A stretch of 64,000 nucleotides of DNA from Hyaloscypha bicolor E (GCF_002865645.1 NW_020194555.1:186001-250000), one strand, 5' to 3'. Shown: positions 1 to 11,833, counted from the stretch's first letter. Notes: a model not told the origin generated them from the letters alone. Numbers and translations are program-made.

Positions 1-245
1 CCTATTTTCTCAAGTCTCCCGCTTCCTCCGGAGGCTTCCCGGGACGCTTCATGCCTCCTTTCCCCCGCCGAGGCGCACGCAGGACTCGACAATACCAGCT
101 TCATCGACACGTTCTTGTGTCCCCATTTCCTGAATGTACCGTATTCTATAACTCTCTGTATCCTTTGCCCCCTGGAGCCACCTTTTTTCCCTTGGAAAGA
201 CCAGAACCCTGGAACCCCCAAACTCACTCGAGATGACCTCCAATG

Positions 246-1571
246 TCAAAGAGTCTTCGCAGCGACCAACCGATGCAACTGTTCCATGAACAGGAACATG
301 AGGATTGTGTTGGGCCTGCAAGTATCAGCTAAAATCGATCAGAGCGGGCGAATCCAACTTACGCCAGTCTCAACCATGCTGGTGTCCATCCCTTCATCAG
401 GAATCCTGGCCCCTCATTCTTTAACGAGCTCAAGAATATTCTCACGAGTCCCTTTCCCGTGTCAGCAGGATGCAAACAGTTTCGGACTTTTACATACCCG
501 AGCTTCTCTGCCCGCAGAAGCTGCGCTTTGCAACCTGCTCTTTAGGACATCTGCTGGTGCACAAAGCGTTGTCGCAACCGTCCCCGCCGCCAACGAAGCC
601 GCAATATGGACTGGAACCCCATCCGAAACCTTGAGTGTTTTATTGGATAGAATCTGCCTCTTTGCAGACGTATATCTGATGCCAGTTAGCCTCTACCAAT
701 AAGTGTTGTCATGCTGCATACACGGCGATCTGCGAAACATCTCCTTTTCGTTAGCCCAGATTTAAAGAAGAGGACAGGTTGTACCCACTCATCAAGATAC
801 TCCTTACAACATTTGGTCCTAAGCCCTTTGTGAAAGTTCTCAAGCCTTCTTCTTTTCCAATTCTGATCAGCCCGCGAATGGCGTTCGGGTAGAGATATTT
901 TTGGGCCGGTGCCTTCACGCCATCTGCACACATCCGGACGAGAACTATCTGGAAGTTGGCGTGTCAGACTCATCGACGTCCCAAGGGCCAAATTAACTAC
1001 CTCTGTTGGATTTCCTATCATTCCCGCGAGTCCGCCAGCTATCCCGGCGCACGCGATGGTGGACCCTGCAGAGACCTTTGCTCCGTTTCGCAGCTGCCAG
1101 TTGCGCGCAAGAATGTCATACAATGCAAACCGCGCGGTGGAATATGTCGTCTGGCGGAGGATTGAAGCTGACAGACCGGACCAAAGGGATCGAATGCCTG
1201 CAACGTCAGAACCAGGAGTGACTGCGACTTGATGTCGTCCTTACCATCACGGACTGCAAAAGTATGCAGTGCTTTCAACATTGGTTGCTTCGAGGACAGG
1301 ACTTGCATACAACTTTATCTTGTCAGCAATTTGCACGTTATCTCATTCTCAATCATTGTTTCTTGGAGACAAACTTACTACTTGGTTCGATCAAGAGGGT
1401 GGGCTGTTGAACGGCAAAGTCAGTAGAGGATCGAGTAGCGGAGAGTCACAACTCACTGAAACAGGCCGCCATGGAGGCAGATGCACCACTGCAATAAATT
1501 CAGTATCTCCATACACACAAATTAGGAGGTTGATTCACAAACCCAAGCCAGAACGGCTGTTGCTTCGCCAT
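246..1571 (-). CDS. DIC1: Mitochondrial dicarboxylate carrier (SLC25 family), nine exons
   Basis: An inner-membrane solute carrier exchanging dicarboxylates such as malate or succinate for phosphate; the substrate comes from overall resemblance to fungal DIC proteins. No single ORF covers it, but nine exons join in phase: 1543-1571, 1457-1488, 1379-1403, 1312-1245, 1001-1197, 785-948, 498-675, 363-451 and 246-315, with canonical GT/AG ends. The product is about 283 residues, normal for the family. All three carrier repeats are present, each with its PX[DE]XX[KR] signature: PLDRTK (repeat 1), PTEIVLVR (repeat 2) and PADVLKSR (repeat 3). Family-typical stretches such as TYSTARFALYD and GLGPNVVRSILM are intact, and the C-terminus APNTILMFLFMEQL is diagnostic. 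The first exons are only 25-32 nt. It is divergent from the SCOT gene, with 462 bp between start codons. Seen: motifs and splice sites. Inferred: transported substrate and exact boundaries. Confidence 0.86.
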
Positions 1572-1684
1572 TTTCTAATACGTCACGTGTCGTCCAACTG
1601 CATAGGACTGATCTACAGGATCGAATATCATCCCCATCATGATGTTGACGTACCGTATTCGAGCCTCGTACTTCATATTTCGTC

Positions 1685-1704
1685 CGGCATCAGAAATATC
1701 GCCG
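1685..1704. promoter_or_regulatory. CGG-N14-CCG site, copy 1
   Basis: A 20-bp site with CGG and CCG inverted triplets separated by 14 bases. It is repeated almost exactly at 1765-1784 (18 of 20 identical). Paired CGG triplets at fixed spacing are the usual target of Zn(II)2Cys6 regulators. It lies between the divergent carrier and CoA-transferase starts. The regulator is unknown. Confidence 0.45.
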
Positions 1705-1764
1705 CCTGAATCCCATGTTAATCCCGGTCTCATCAAAAAGGAGTCGATGCTCACGTGTAGGCAT

Positions 1765-1784
1765 CGGCATCAGAAAAATCACCG
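1765..1784. promoter_or_regulatory. CGG-N14-CCG site, copy 2
   Basis: Second copy of the 20-bp site, 80 bp from the first, which is about 7.6 helical turns. The triplets and most of the 14-base spacer are conserved (spacer begins CATCAGAAA in both). Confidence 0.45.
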
Positions 1785-1802
1785 CTTTATCCGGAAGTAT
1801 GA

Positions 1803-1808
1803 CCTCGG
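1803..1808. promoter_or_regulatory. CCTCGG hexamer, possible FarA/FarB-type site
   Basis: CCTCGG is the core bound by the fungal fatty-acid regulators FarA/FarB, known from Aspergillus work. Here it lies 225 bp before the SCOT start codon, next to the paired CGG/CCG sites. A hexamer occurs often by chance, so only the context supports it. Confidence 0.25.
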
Positions 1809-1959
1809 ACGAAAATCAACCTCCACCTTCGGGGGTAAATTTACATCCGCCATCCCCCACCGCCTTGCCGCGTTTCGGCAGAAACATCTCCGAACGTGAC
1901 TTCATCATCGACGAGAACGACTCAATAAACCACCTTCCCTCTCCTTCTCTGATTAATTT

Positions 1960-2023
1960 CCCAGATATTTTCAATCCCAGTTATTTTCAATCCCAGATAC
2001 TTTCAAACCCAGATATTTTCAAT
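1960..2023 (+). repeat. Four tandem 16-bp units just before the SCOT start
   Basis: Four consecutive copies of a 16-base unit reading CCCAGATATTTTCAAT, with one or two substitutions in copies 2 and 3. The array ends 10 bp before the ATG at 2034, so it probably lies in the 5' UTR or core promoter. Confidence 0.85.
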
Positions 2024-2033
2024 CTATAGAGAA

Positions 2034-4098
2034 ATGGCGATACGAAGAATAACCTCAGCTTGCTTGACACAGTCGACTCGCAGAGCCAATGCCTTCCTCT
2101 CCACACCCAGCATCCACTTTCGTCCCAATTCTATCCCCCAAGCGCGGCACTTCCAAATCACCTCAATCCGCCTCGAACAACAGGCAAATACAAGCGCAAA
2201 ACGAGATCCAGCGCCGAAAATCATAAGGGGTCAATCAAAAGTGTTTAAGGATGCCGATGCGGCGGTCAAAGATCTGAAGAGTGGAGCAGTGATATTGAGT
2301 GCTGGGTTTGGACTGTGCGGGACTGCTGGTAAATTTCCCCAACTGAATCCTCCTCACAAATCGTGGTATTTGATGCTGATTGGTCATTCATTTGGCAGAA
2401 ACTATCATAGCAGCAATCGAGCGGAGAGGAAAAGATGGCCTCAACAATCTTACTGCAGTGTCCAACAACGCAGGAGCTGCAGGCGGCGGCGGCCTCTCGC
2501 CGCTCGTTGCATCAGGACAAATTGAAAGATTGATACTGTCGTACTTGGGAGGGAACAAGTTTCTCGAGAAGAAGTATCTCAGTGGTGAGATTGCGATTGA
2601 GCTCTGTCCGCAAGGGACGATTGCAGAGAGGATTCGAGCTGGAGGAGCAGGAATTCCTGCTTTTTTTACGCCTACAGGGATCAGTAAGCTACACCAGAAG
2701 TCTAACTAGCCTGTGTTGATGCTGAGCGACTTTATTTCTAGATACATTATTGCAGTCAGGAGATATCCCCGTCCGCCTCGGTCCCGTCGACCAAGCAACC
2801 GGAAAATCCACCATCTTAGAAAAAGGCAAGCCTCGAGAAACCAGAATATTCGACGGCAAGGTCTACGGCATGGAGACTGCGATTGAAGGTGATCTAGCAA
2901 TATTACGAGCATGGAAAGTGGATGAAGCTGGGAACTGTCAATTCCGGTAAGTCCTCCTGTTGCCCATCCTCAATCAAAGACTCGGACGACGGACTAACGG
3001 GAGAAAGATATACGACAAAAGCATTCGGCCAAGTAGTTGGCAAAGCGGCAAAAGTTACGATTGTTGAAGCAGAGAATATCGTGCCTGTTGGTGATATTCA
3101 TCCTGATAATGTGCATTTGCAAGGAATATATGTGGATCGTATTGTGCCGTCGACTGTGGAGAAGGTGATTGAGATTCGGAAGTTGAAAGAAGTCGAAGGA
3201 CAGGCAGAGGGCGGGAAGAAATCTGAGGCGTTGCTGAGGAGAGAGAGGATTGCGAGACGGACCAGTAAGGAGTTGAAGCATGGGTATTATGTTAATCTTG
3301 GCGTGGGTGAGTTTGCTAAGTTGAACAAATGAGAGAGGAGTGAGACTGATCATAGCAGGTCTACCGACGTTGGCGCCGAGTTATCTGGATCCGGAGACGA
3401 AGGTGTGGATTCAGTCTGAGAATGGACTTTTAGGGATGGTGAGTCTGGATGAACCCCCCTTGATCTTCCATACTGACATGCTTTAGGGCCCATATCCAAC
3501 AGAGGATGAAATCGATGCGTAAGTAATAAGTATTATCTCTTCCCTCAACTGATTCTCTACTGATCACCCACAGCGACATCATCAACGCCGGAAAAGAAAC
3601 TGTAACTATGGTACCAGGCGCGTCAACCTTCGACTCCGCCGAATCCTTCGCCATGATCCGCGGCGGGCACATTGACGTGTCCGTCCTTGGCGCGCTACAA
3701 GTCTCTGCCAATGGTGACCTCGCAAACTTTATGATCCCAGGCAAAGTATTCAAGGGGATGGGAGGCGCGATGGATCTTGTGGGCAACCCAGACCAAACGA
3801 AGATTATGGTTGCGACGGAACATGTGGCGAAGGATGGGAGCGCCAAGATTGTGGAGAGTTGTGCGTTGCCGTTGACGGGCGCGAGGTGTGTTAGTACGAT
3901 TATTACGGATTTGGTAAGTGATATGGAGTGATCAAAAGGATGGAGAGTGCTGACGTGTGATAGTGTGTTTTTGAGGTTGATAGAGTTAAGGGTGGGTTGA
4001 CATTGACGGAGCTTGCGCCGGGTGTGGATGTCGAGGAGGTGAGGAGTAAGACGGATGCGAAGTTCGCGGTGGCAGATGATATAAAGTCTATGGAGTGA
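2034..4098 (+). CDS. SCOT: Succinyl-CoA:3-oxoacid CoA-transferase (SCOT), mitochondrial
   Basis: Transfers CoA between succinyl-CoA and acetoacetate (3-oxoacids) in the mitochondrial matrix. Eight exons join in phase: 2034-2328, 2399-2683, 2742-2946, 3008-3306, 3359-3438, 3487-3518, 3574-3913 and 3964-4098, giving 556 residues, close to the usual SCOT length. The first ~45 residues are Arg/Ser/Thr-rich without acidic residues, like a mitochondrial presequence. The alpha half carries [10 protein letters not shown], the glycine-rich [14 protein letters not shown] and [10 protein letters not shown]. The beta half carries [13 protein letters not shown], in which Glu382 is the expected catalytic glutamate forming the acyl/CoA thioester, then [20 protein letters not shown]. 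An AATAAA polyadenylation-like signal follows at 4110-4115. Its convergent neighbour ends 140 bp downstream. The divergent mitochondrial carrier shares its promoter. All key regions are intact, so it is likely functional. Confidence 0.95.
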
Positions 4099-4238
4099 AC
4101 TGTATATAAAATAAAGATAGAAGATTTTGCTGTCATCCGGTGTTTGGGATGGTTTTGAGGGCATGCTTTCCATTGCACGTTTATAGAGTCATTGCTATGT
4201 ATATACAAATCTATACAAGGTCATAAACAATGATCTAT

Positions 4239-5273
4239 CTACAACTTCGCCCTCTCCATCCCCGGCGCGAAGGAACTACCACTCCCCTCCCCCAATGCCT
4301 CAACAATCCTATCCACCGCGTCTAAGAGCCACACATTCCCCTCATCAGTAGCAAGCCACTCTCCCCCTTCGACAGGAAACTCCCCACTAGCCTTGAAACT
4401 CTCATCCTCATACGCCTTCCGCAACCCAAACACATGACTCACAACTTGCGGTCCAACGCCCGTCTGAGCACGTAAACAGGCCACCGCAACAATGGACGTC
4501 AGCACTCTTCCAACCTTGGCGCCAGTCTCACGACCAAGGACAGGAGGGTCAGCGAACAAAGCACCGTACTCGTGGTTCAGGATGAAGACGGGGAGGTCAG
4601 GGTGCGAGTCTGCAAGTTTTGAGAACAGTTTGCTATCGAAGGGGCGGTAGATGGATGACCAGAGGGATTGACCTCGGTTGATGATGTCGTTGATGTTGTT
4701 CGTCGAAGCAACTCTGTGAGAGGTCAGCACACCGCCCCAAAACGAACACGGGTAACGACAGACCGAGTAGGTTTTGTAGATAACGAGGAGACGATCTCAT
4801 TTGGCAGATTTGAGCGGAAGGCTCCTAGACAGTTGATTGTTCGAGGGACCTAGAGCATGTCACGTGGTCAGTATCAATTCTGAATCTAAAGGGAATTGAA
4901 AGGTACGAACGCCATTGAATCCAATACACTTCAGCCCGATCTCCCTCATCAACTCAGCTGTCTCAACAGATTGTTTCTTGTCTTTTGAGCCTGCCGTAGC
5001 GAGATTGTACAGCTCTGTTAACCCGTCTGGGGAATTCATCGTCATCGTAGCCGCGGTCTATGAACATCAGATGAAACACAACCTCCTCTCAGCGTTCAGC
5101 ATGACTTCACTTACAGATAACGTCAGCCATGCCGGTACTCCGACATTTTTAGACGTTGCCTCTTTCCTCAGACCCTCGTACACAGAGCGTATTCGAGGCG
5201 ATGCAGGGAGTGTGTTTGGCCGCGCGAATGGAGCATTGATGAGCGCTTTCAAGCTCGGCGAAAGTTTCGACAT
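4239..5273 (-). CDS. AhpD-like (carboxymuconolactone decarboxylase-fold) fungal protein
   Basis: Four exons join in phase: 5115-5273, 4911-5057, 4764-4849 and 4239-4713, giving about 288 residues. The helical segment with [30 protein letters not shown] and [13 protein letters not shown] resembles a widespread fungal family placed in the AhpD-like superfamily. Only single cysteines are visible, with no CXXC pair, so peroxidase or reductase chemistry as in bacterial AhpD is not supported. The start at 5273 was chosen because the following residues ([16 protein letters not shown]) match the usual N-terminus of the family. It converges on the SCOT gene and is divergent from the MFS transporter, with 393 bp between starts. 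Family assignment is from recalled resemblance and the biochemical role is unknown. Confidence 0.75.
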
Positions 5274-5666
5274 CTTCCTTTCCTTGCTCCTCAATCTCAA
5301 TTTCAACCGAAAGCTGTGCTTCCTCTCCTTCCTAAATATATCTCTCGACAGCATCCAGAATCCCGCCCGAAAGTCGGAGAGTTTGTGAGAAAGAATGTCA
5401 CTATTTGAGATGCAGTGGTGTCGGCAATAAAAGAAGCCCCGGTGCACCACTAGAGGCGGGCCTAGCGCTGACATTGCAGCGACCTGCAACTGGATGGCGG
5501 GATGGATGCAAGCTTCCTTCGGGGCAACATCACACAAACAGGAAAGTCTACATCAAGGCTCTGCATCCCCAGCTTTCCCCCAGAATGCTTCCCCTCACTT
5601 TCATTCAGCGCGCACGAAGCAACTTCTCTCTATCCTAACTTCATACAAGAACCCGAAAACGCAAAA

Positions 5667-7430
5667 ATGGGCGATAAAGAGCAGAAGAACAGAGACGAAC
5701 TGGGCCTGGATGAGAAGTTGGAGAATGCGGAGGAGACGCAGGGTAGCACGACTGTGCTGGCCGCTGATGCTGCTATGACACGGAGGATTCTGTTGAAGCT
5801 CGATTTTAGGTATGCTTCGGCGTTATCTATTCTGAATAGTTTCAATGTCTAGGAAAGAGACTGACGCGCTTTCCCCACTAGGATTTTACCTATCCTCGCC
5901 CTCCTTTTCCTCTGCTCCTTTCTCGACCGCACGAATGTCGGAAACGCGAAGACATATGGTCTGGAAACTAGTTTGAAAATAACTGATCATCAGTATGATA
6001 CTGGGTTAGCGGTGTACTATGCGACGTATATTGCGAGTGAGATCCCCAGCAATCTCGTTCTGAGGAGGATTTCGCCGAAGATCTGGCTTCCTGCCTTGAC
6101 AGTCATGTGGGGTATCGTGACGATGTGTCTCGGGTTCATCAAGAATTACGCCGGATTCATGGCTGCGCGAGCTATCTTGGGGATAACTGAAGGCGGTCTA
6201 CTTCCTGGCATTGTAAGTCGATTCCTGGAGTCCAATGGGGTTTTTAGCTGATCGTGGCTTAGGTTCTGTACTTGTCTGGGATGTATACAAGAGGAGAGAT
6301 GGCTCTTAGATTGGGTCTCTTCTATACTGCTGCTTCTCTAAGCGGTGCCTTTGGTGGCTTGCTTGCAAGAGGACTCACGTCTATTGGGAAACGAGGTCAC
6401 CAAGATACTTGGAGCTGGATATTCATCATCGAAGGCCTAATGGTTTGTGTTTTGTTCATCCTACCCTGGTACTTGCAAAATTTGACATGACTAGACTGTG
6501 GTCGTTGGTATATTTGCCTACTTCATGCTCCCCAATAGCGTTTCTACCGCTTCATTTTTGAAGAAAGAAGAACGTGTGTTTGCTGCGACTAGATTGCATC
6601 TAGACATGCCCTCAAGACTTGCTGAAGATGGAAGGTGTGTGCTCTTTCCTTCTCATGCATATAAAGCTAAATATGTCTAGCGAGCGCAGCCATGAATCTT
6701 TCAAATGGTCCGAAGTTGCCCGCGGCATATTCAACATCTCTACCTGGCTCAGCGCTTCGGCCTACTTTGGTATTTTAGCCGGCCTGTACTCCTTCGGCCT
6801 CTTCCTCCCCACTATCATCGTCGAGCTCGGCTACACAGCCAACGAAGCCCAACTCTGGTCCGTGATCCCATACGCCGTCGCCTCCGTGGTAACAGTCATC
6901 GTCTCCATTATATCGGATCGCCTCAAGTTGCGCGGGGTCATCATGCTCTTCGTCCTCATTCCCGCCATCATCGGCTACGCTGTCATCGCCAACGTCAGCG
7001 TCGCTCATCCGAAAGTCAAGTACGGGATGACGTTCCTGATGGCCACGGGAATGTACGCGAGTGTTCCGTGCGTTCTGGTCTGGAACTCGAATAACAGCGC
7101 TGGGCATTACAAGAGAGCGACGACGACGGCGCTTCAGCTGGCGATTGCTAATAGTGGGGGCTTCGTGGCGACTTTTATTTACCCTAATGCGGAGAAGCCG
7201 CAGTTCCACAGGGGTCACACTGTCGTGCTCGGCCTCCTTGTTGGTGCTTGGATCTTGTGAGTCTCTCCCTCCTATTTATAAGTCACATGACCGTCCTAAT
7301 GCATGGATGTAGGGTTGCCTTGAATGTGCTTTATTGCCACAAGGTTAACAAGGACAAGGCGAAGGGGAAGTACGACCAGTATGTTGGGTATGCAGATGAT
7401 AGAGACCCGGATTTTAGGATGGTGCTTTGA
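5667..7430 (+). CDS. MFS anion:cation symporter, allantoate-permease (Dal5/Tna1-like) family
   Basis: Plasma-membrane major facilitator protein, probably taking up a small organic anion (allantoate, nicotinate or a carboxylate). Six exons join in phase: 5667-5809, 5882-6212, 6263-6442, 6495-6634, 6681-7256 and 7313-7430, giving 495 residues, typical of the family. A hydrophilic N-terminal tail precedes the first membrane segment (LPILALLFLCSFLDRTNVGN, whose DRTN motif is characteristic of this family). Later landmarks are EIPSNLVLRR, ARAILGITEGGLLPG, the central WIFIIEG, and the C-terminal half with VLVWNSNNSAGHYKRATTTA, also a family hallmark. The tail DDRDPDFRMVL matches the common C-terminus of Dal5-type permeases. 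The promoter is shared with the divergent AhpD-like gene. No disruptions were seen. The substrate cannot be read from sequence. Confidence 0.92.
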
Positions 7431-10106
7431 GGCTTGTGCCTGAGTTCTCTTCAAGGATGTGTTGATGGGTAGTGTTACGTTACTTTACTTGCAGGACTAC
7501 ATGTCCGCATATCAGTTTCATACAAAATTAATAGATTGTTATCTCTCCCCCCGCCAGTGCGCGAAGCTACGAATCCGGAGTCTTAGACTGGCTACCCTCC
7601 AGCTAAATCTCAGAAAGAAATTACATAACCCTCAAAATTCCCCAGTTCAATTCCTTTTCCATGCCATCGATCCTCTGTTTTCATCGCCGTTGTACTTTTG
7701 AGCCGAGATTATGTGGAGAGCTACCGGAGTCCGGACAAAGCAGGCCCCCGAAGCTTGCTTGGCTGTTCCCATTTTTCTCTTGAAACGGGAAATAAATGTG
7801 TAGATCGGCCTTTCTCGTTCGCTACCCGGTGATAATTTGGATGAGGGGAGGTTTTGTTTCGATACGATTCGGAAGTCCGATTACTGTTACATTCAATTTC
7901 CGCTGTTTTTGAGGTAGGAGCGTCCAAGAGAGATGCTTGTCACGAACTATGGTTATATATGGGCAGCTTTTTGCCCACTTCAAAGATTTTGCGGTCCGAG
8001 TCTTACGGAGAGAGGCATAGCCCGCGATGACCCCCCGAATTGCTTACTTTGGTCATCAAAGGGTGGGTTTATACGACTCTCTCAGTGATGCAAAAACCCA
8101 TACTCTGTCGGCCTCTTCCATTCAAAAAGTTTGGCATTTGTCGAGGGACTTTCTCTACGGATTGGGGTGTATCTTGTGACAGCTGCGGTGGGAGGAATGC
8201 CAATCAAAGTTGCCTGAGAAATGGTCATGGCATGCTGCACCGAAATCCTTCACTTGAAAGAAAGGCAGTTGAAGATAGTTGATTATCTGCGACAATGCGG
8301 GACAACACTTGAGTCCCACATCATTGCAAGCAAGCAATCAGAGCCGGGCTAGATAGTGGGTGGCGTAGAAGTTCGCAGGGTTGCAATGTGTTGGCTCTCC
8401 GTGAAGTATAATTTCAGTCCGATACTTCGAGAGACGTGCAAGACGCGGTAAACACAGCACCGGCTCCCACAAAGAACTCGCGTCTTTTGTTTTGGCTGCG
8501 TGTATTAACTTTTGTTTGCTACCTTTCCTCAACCTCATCTCATTTGAGCGCCGCGTAATGCATCGTCCGGTTGATAACACGTCTGGTGGAGCATCGAATT
8601 TGTCATCCGAAGGTCATTTTTACGGAGCTTGACCTCCGCCTAGAAGATTGAACCTCAGGTTCATATACGGCTATATTTGACCGAACGGATCCAAGTCTGG
8701 CAGGCCTAAAGTCACGTTTGCGGCCCTGCAAGACCCTTCTTTAAGCGTGTAATCCCTGCCGTCAGGCCTAAATTTGCCCCTAGCTGCACCTTATGCCTTC
8801 CTGGCGACCCCTGAATTTTCTCTGGCAAGGAACTGCGATTTTGGTGGGATTTTGCCTACTTTGAACAGCTCTTTTACGCCTTTGGCACACTACACCCTAC
8901 AGATCAGACCAGCGTAGGCTTTACCTGTTTATTAGATGCTGTTAACCTATTTTGTCACTGTCTGGATGATGCTTTGATTCAACTAAGCAGTATAAAATGC
9001 ACATTTTCGGGCTGAGGTTACAGATCGTTGACATGAATTTTGAAAAATACAAGCGCCAGGTGAATACTAAAGTGGTACATGCAAGTGAAATTTTGGAGTG
9101 AGGGAGCTCGTATGTAATCTTCCCTATGAGTTTCTTTCCAAATTCCGGCCTCAAAGAAAGATTCAACTGGCATAATTCTATATGAACCGCAAGTAGGTCT
9201 CGGTGCTGCGGCACTATGTATCCAAGTCGAGACTCTTAGACGATAACGGCGAATCAGAAATTCAAGCGCAAGTCCAACGGCATCGAACGTTCATGTTTTT
9301 GGTTCAAGAACGCTGCATTGAAATTTCCCACATGATTCCAGTCATCTCCGAAATGTCGCAACCGAGATTTGCTACCTAATCCCGTAGTCGCACTCATCAG
9401 GCGCTCCCAGTGCAATGGTTGATCTCGACTCCAAGATACGGGTTCAGGGTAAGAGTGGCTCTCTTGGGTTGAAATTTCCACTTGTTCCCAATTGCCTGTT
9501 TTTGTGTTATACAGAAAAGCCCTTTCTGTGTCCCTTTGGTTTTAATGTTGAGCTCATACTGAGATACAGCGAGGTTGTTAGTGTTGGACGGAGAGTTTAA
9601 CAGGCAGGAGAATAGCGCCCCTGTTGCTGCACCTGGGTGAATTTTGACGAGAGCCGGAATGGTTTTACAGTTAGAGGTTGGACGTGGGTCATAATTTCGA
9701 GTTGGAGCCCCGAGGAGAAGTGTCTATACTAGAGGTAGTGGTAGATGTCGAGTGGTAAGTGAGGTTGAAAGTGGGGACGTAGAACGAGAATCTGAGTGGA
9801 GCACGCTTGTTAATTGAAAATCAAATGATTTCGCCTCCTTTATCTCGATTCTTGAGCTGAATCATAGTCGGGTAGAAGTACCTTACTAGGGCCGTTGGAA
9901 GCATCTTATTTGGTTATTCATTTATATACAAGGGGCAGTAATAAGATAATAAAGGAAGAAGAAATCGTAGTCCTTCAGGATAAGAGAGGAAGAGGTCGCT
10001 AGAGAAAGTGGTTTTAAGTATTACTAAAATTATGTATCTACTAGGCTCGCGAGGCCTGGGCTAACTGATTACAATAACTCAATTTCTAAATATCAACACG
10101 GTGCTT
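7431..10106. other. 2.7-kb intergenic stretch without a supported gene
   Basis: Base composition is like that of the neighbouring genes. Short ORFs exist on both strands (for example 8040-8282 plus and 8942-9214 minus), but none shows a recognisable motif or joins into a longer product through plausible introns. No terminal repeats were seen. Confidence 0.6.
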
Positions 10107-10782
10107 CTATTCAGTGAAGGTGAATATTGTGAGGTTGCCGATGAGTGGTCCCTAGTGAGTGATTAGTGACAATGCCCGATTCATGGGGAACTGCTGAGCT
10201 CACCATGTAGACCAAGTTCCTATGAGTGATTTTCCAAGACGCATCACTCTGCTTTGCCCACACATCCTGATACTGTCCATAAGCCGTCACCGTGAGCCCA
10301 AGGAATGGTCCCCTCCCAAAATGCGTCGCCGTGTAGTATGTCACCGAGAATGCCGAAGTAGGAGACAGGACATCGATGAGTTGCGTTGCAAACGCATGCT
10401 GTGTTGTCACGGCTGCGAGGCTCGACTGCAATACGGACTGAATGGTTGATAGTGACGTAAGAATGTTCAAAGGCTCGGAGTAGTTTGCGACAGCGTTGGA
10501 GGCGAAAAGCTGACCGAGAGCATTGAAGTTCTTACCGTCGATTGCCAGCGGGTAGAGTGCGAGCGTGGCGCGAATGGCTTCTATAATAGTAGGATTGGCA
10601 GCGTATGGCGCATTGGCGAAAAGAGTTGGAACGTCGAAGAAAGGTATCACTGCCGCACCAGGGAGAGGTGAGGCTGAGCGCTCGGTCGGATCAGGTAAGG
10701 GGGTCGGCTCCCTCAATGTGCTGACAGCGGTTACGCCAAGAGCAACAGCGAGTATCGCACAGGTCGAGCAGAAGAAACGCAT
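10107..10782 (-). CDS. Secreted SnoaL-like (NTF2-fold) protein
   Basis: Two exons, 10204-10782 and 10107-10151, split by a 52-nt intron (donor GTGAGC, acceptor CACTAG, branch-like CTAAT), giving about 207 residues. Splicing replaces a spurious unspliced tail with MGPLIGNLTIFTFTE, which fits the usual end of SnoaL-like domains after ITHRNLVYM. Residues 1-20 form a hydrophobic signal peptide (FFCSTCAILAVALGVTA). The NTF2-like domain covers about residues 60-200, with IDGKNFNALGQLFASNAV and a late DASWKITHRNLVYM segment. Proteins of this fold include small cyclases, isomerases and non-enzymatic binders. The substrate is unknown. It stands alone, with no biosynthetic neighbours within 2 kb. Confidence 0.85.
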
Positions 10783-11189
10783 TCTGTAGTTCTATTGTGA
10801 AACGTGGGATCTGGAAACGGACTCGGATTCGAATGGTGCAAGTACGGTACCTGCCCGGGAAAGCAAGGGATGGGTGGTCTATAAGAGCACGCAGATCAAT
10901 GGCTGCAGAGGCGTACTGACGACAATCTCGGGGCTCGGTACCCGTTCATACCCTCCACAGTGTACAGTACCACGCTGGTTCGTGAAAGCGATTTGGCCAC
11001 CAACGAAATTGGTGTTCCTCGCTCAATCCTATGGCACGGACCAGCTAGTTCTAGCGCAGCCAGCTTGAAGTACCTCCCATACAAATTGAACGGGAGTTTC
11101 ACGGATTTCTCATCCTCAATCGAGAAGCAGCCGTGCCCGTCCCACCCCCAGGCCAATAATGTCTCATGCAACCTGCATATCGGCTGGGC
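10783..11189. other. Intergenic region upstream of the SnoaL-like gene
   Basis: About 400 bp of ordinary composition that should hold the promoter of the minus-strand gene ending at 10782. No clear TATA box or repeat was recognised. It ends at the target TA of the transposon at 11192. Confidence 0.5.
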
Positions 11190-11191
11190 TA

Positions 11192-11833
11192 CAGTCGATC
11201 CGATCCAAAAGCGACAAAAAAAAAGTCTACCAAAATACTAATTGATATAAATCATATTAATCGGAACTATCGTATATCTTATAGTAATTATTTCCTTAGT
11301 CTCCGATTTTTAATACCTTTAATATTACAGAAGTTACAAAGCACGTGACCATTTTATACGAGCGCGCATAGAAATTTTGGCGTTTTGTAAGAGTAAAAAA
11401 TCATATCTCGTATAGTATACGAGGCTGCACGTGATTAAAATCATAAACTTTTTATACTTTATATTCTCTTTAGTAGTGACTCTTAAAATTTAAGCTCTTA
11501 CTAGATATACTAAGCTTATAGAAGCTTAAGGAGCCTTATAAGACCTTATAAGTCTAAGTTAAATTTATTATTTACTTAGGTACACGTGACTTTCGTGAAA
11601 TATTTTGGCGTTTTGCATGGTCAGAAATCAAAAAAGTAAGAAACGTCCGTGCACTTCAAAACTCGATTACTAATTAACCACAAATCGCATTAAAAATCTG
11701 ATTAATAGGTTTTATTCGCTTGGTTCTTTTCTGTAATTGCATTACTTAGTATTAATTACTCGGGGTTGTAATTAAAAGGTTATTATGGATATAAAAGGGC
11801 GACCGTTTTGTCGCTTTTGGATCGGACCGACTG
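11192..11833. mobile_element. 642-bp TIR element with TA target duplication (Tc1/mariner-type MITE)
   Basis: The ends are inverted repeats of about 29 bp beginning CAGTCGATCCGATCCAAAAG (left) and matched at the right end with one mismatch. The element is flanked by TA at 11190-11191 and 11834-11835, the hallmark of Tc1/mariner insertion. The interior is AT-rich and has no transposase ORF. It contains two copies of ATTTTGGCGTTTTG (11373 and 11602 regions), both next to a CACGTGAC motif. Non-autonomous. Confidence 0.85.

Noticed and set aside
8040..8340. Overlapping ORFs on both strands at 8.0-8.3 kb
   Set aside because: No motif and no consistent splice extension; treated as intergenic.
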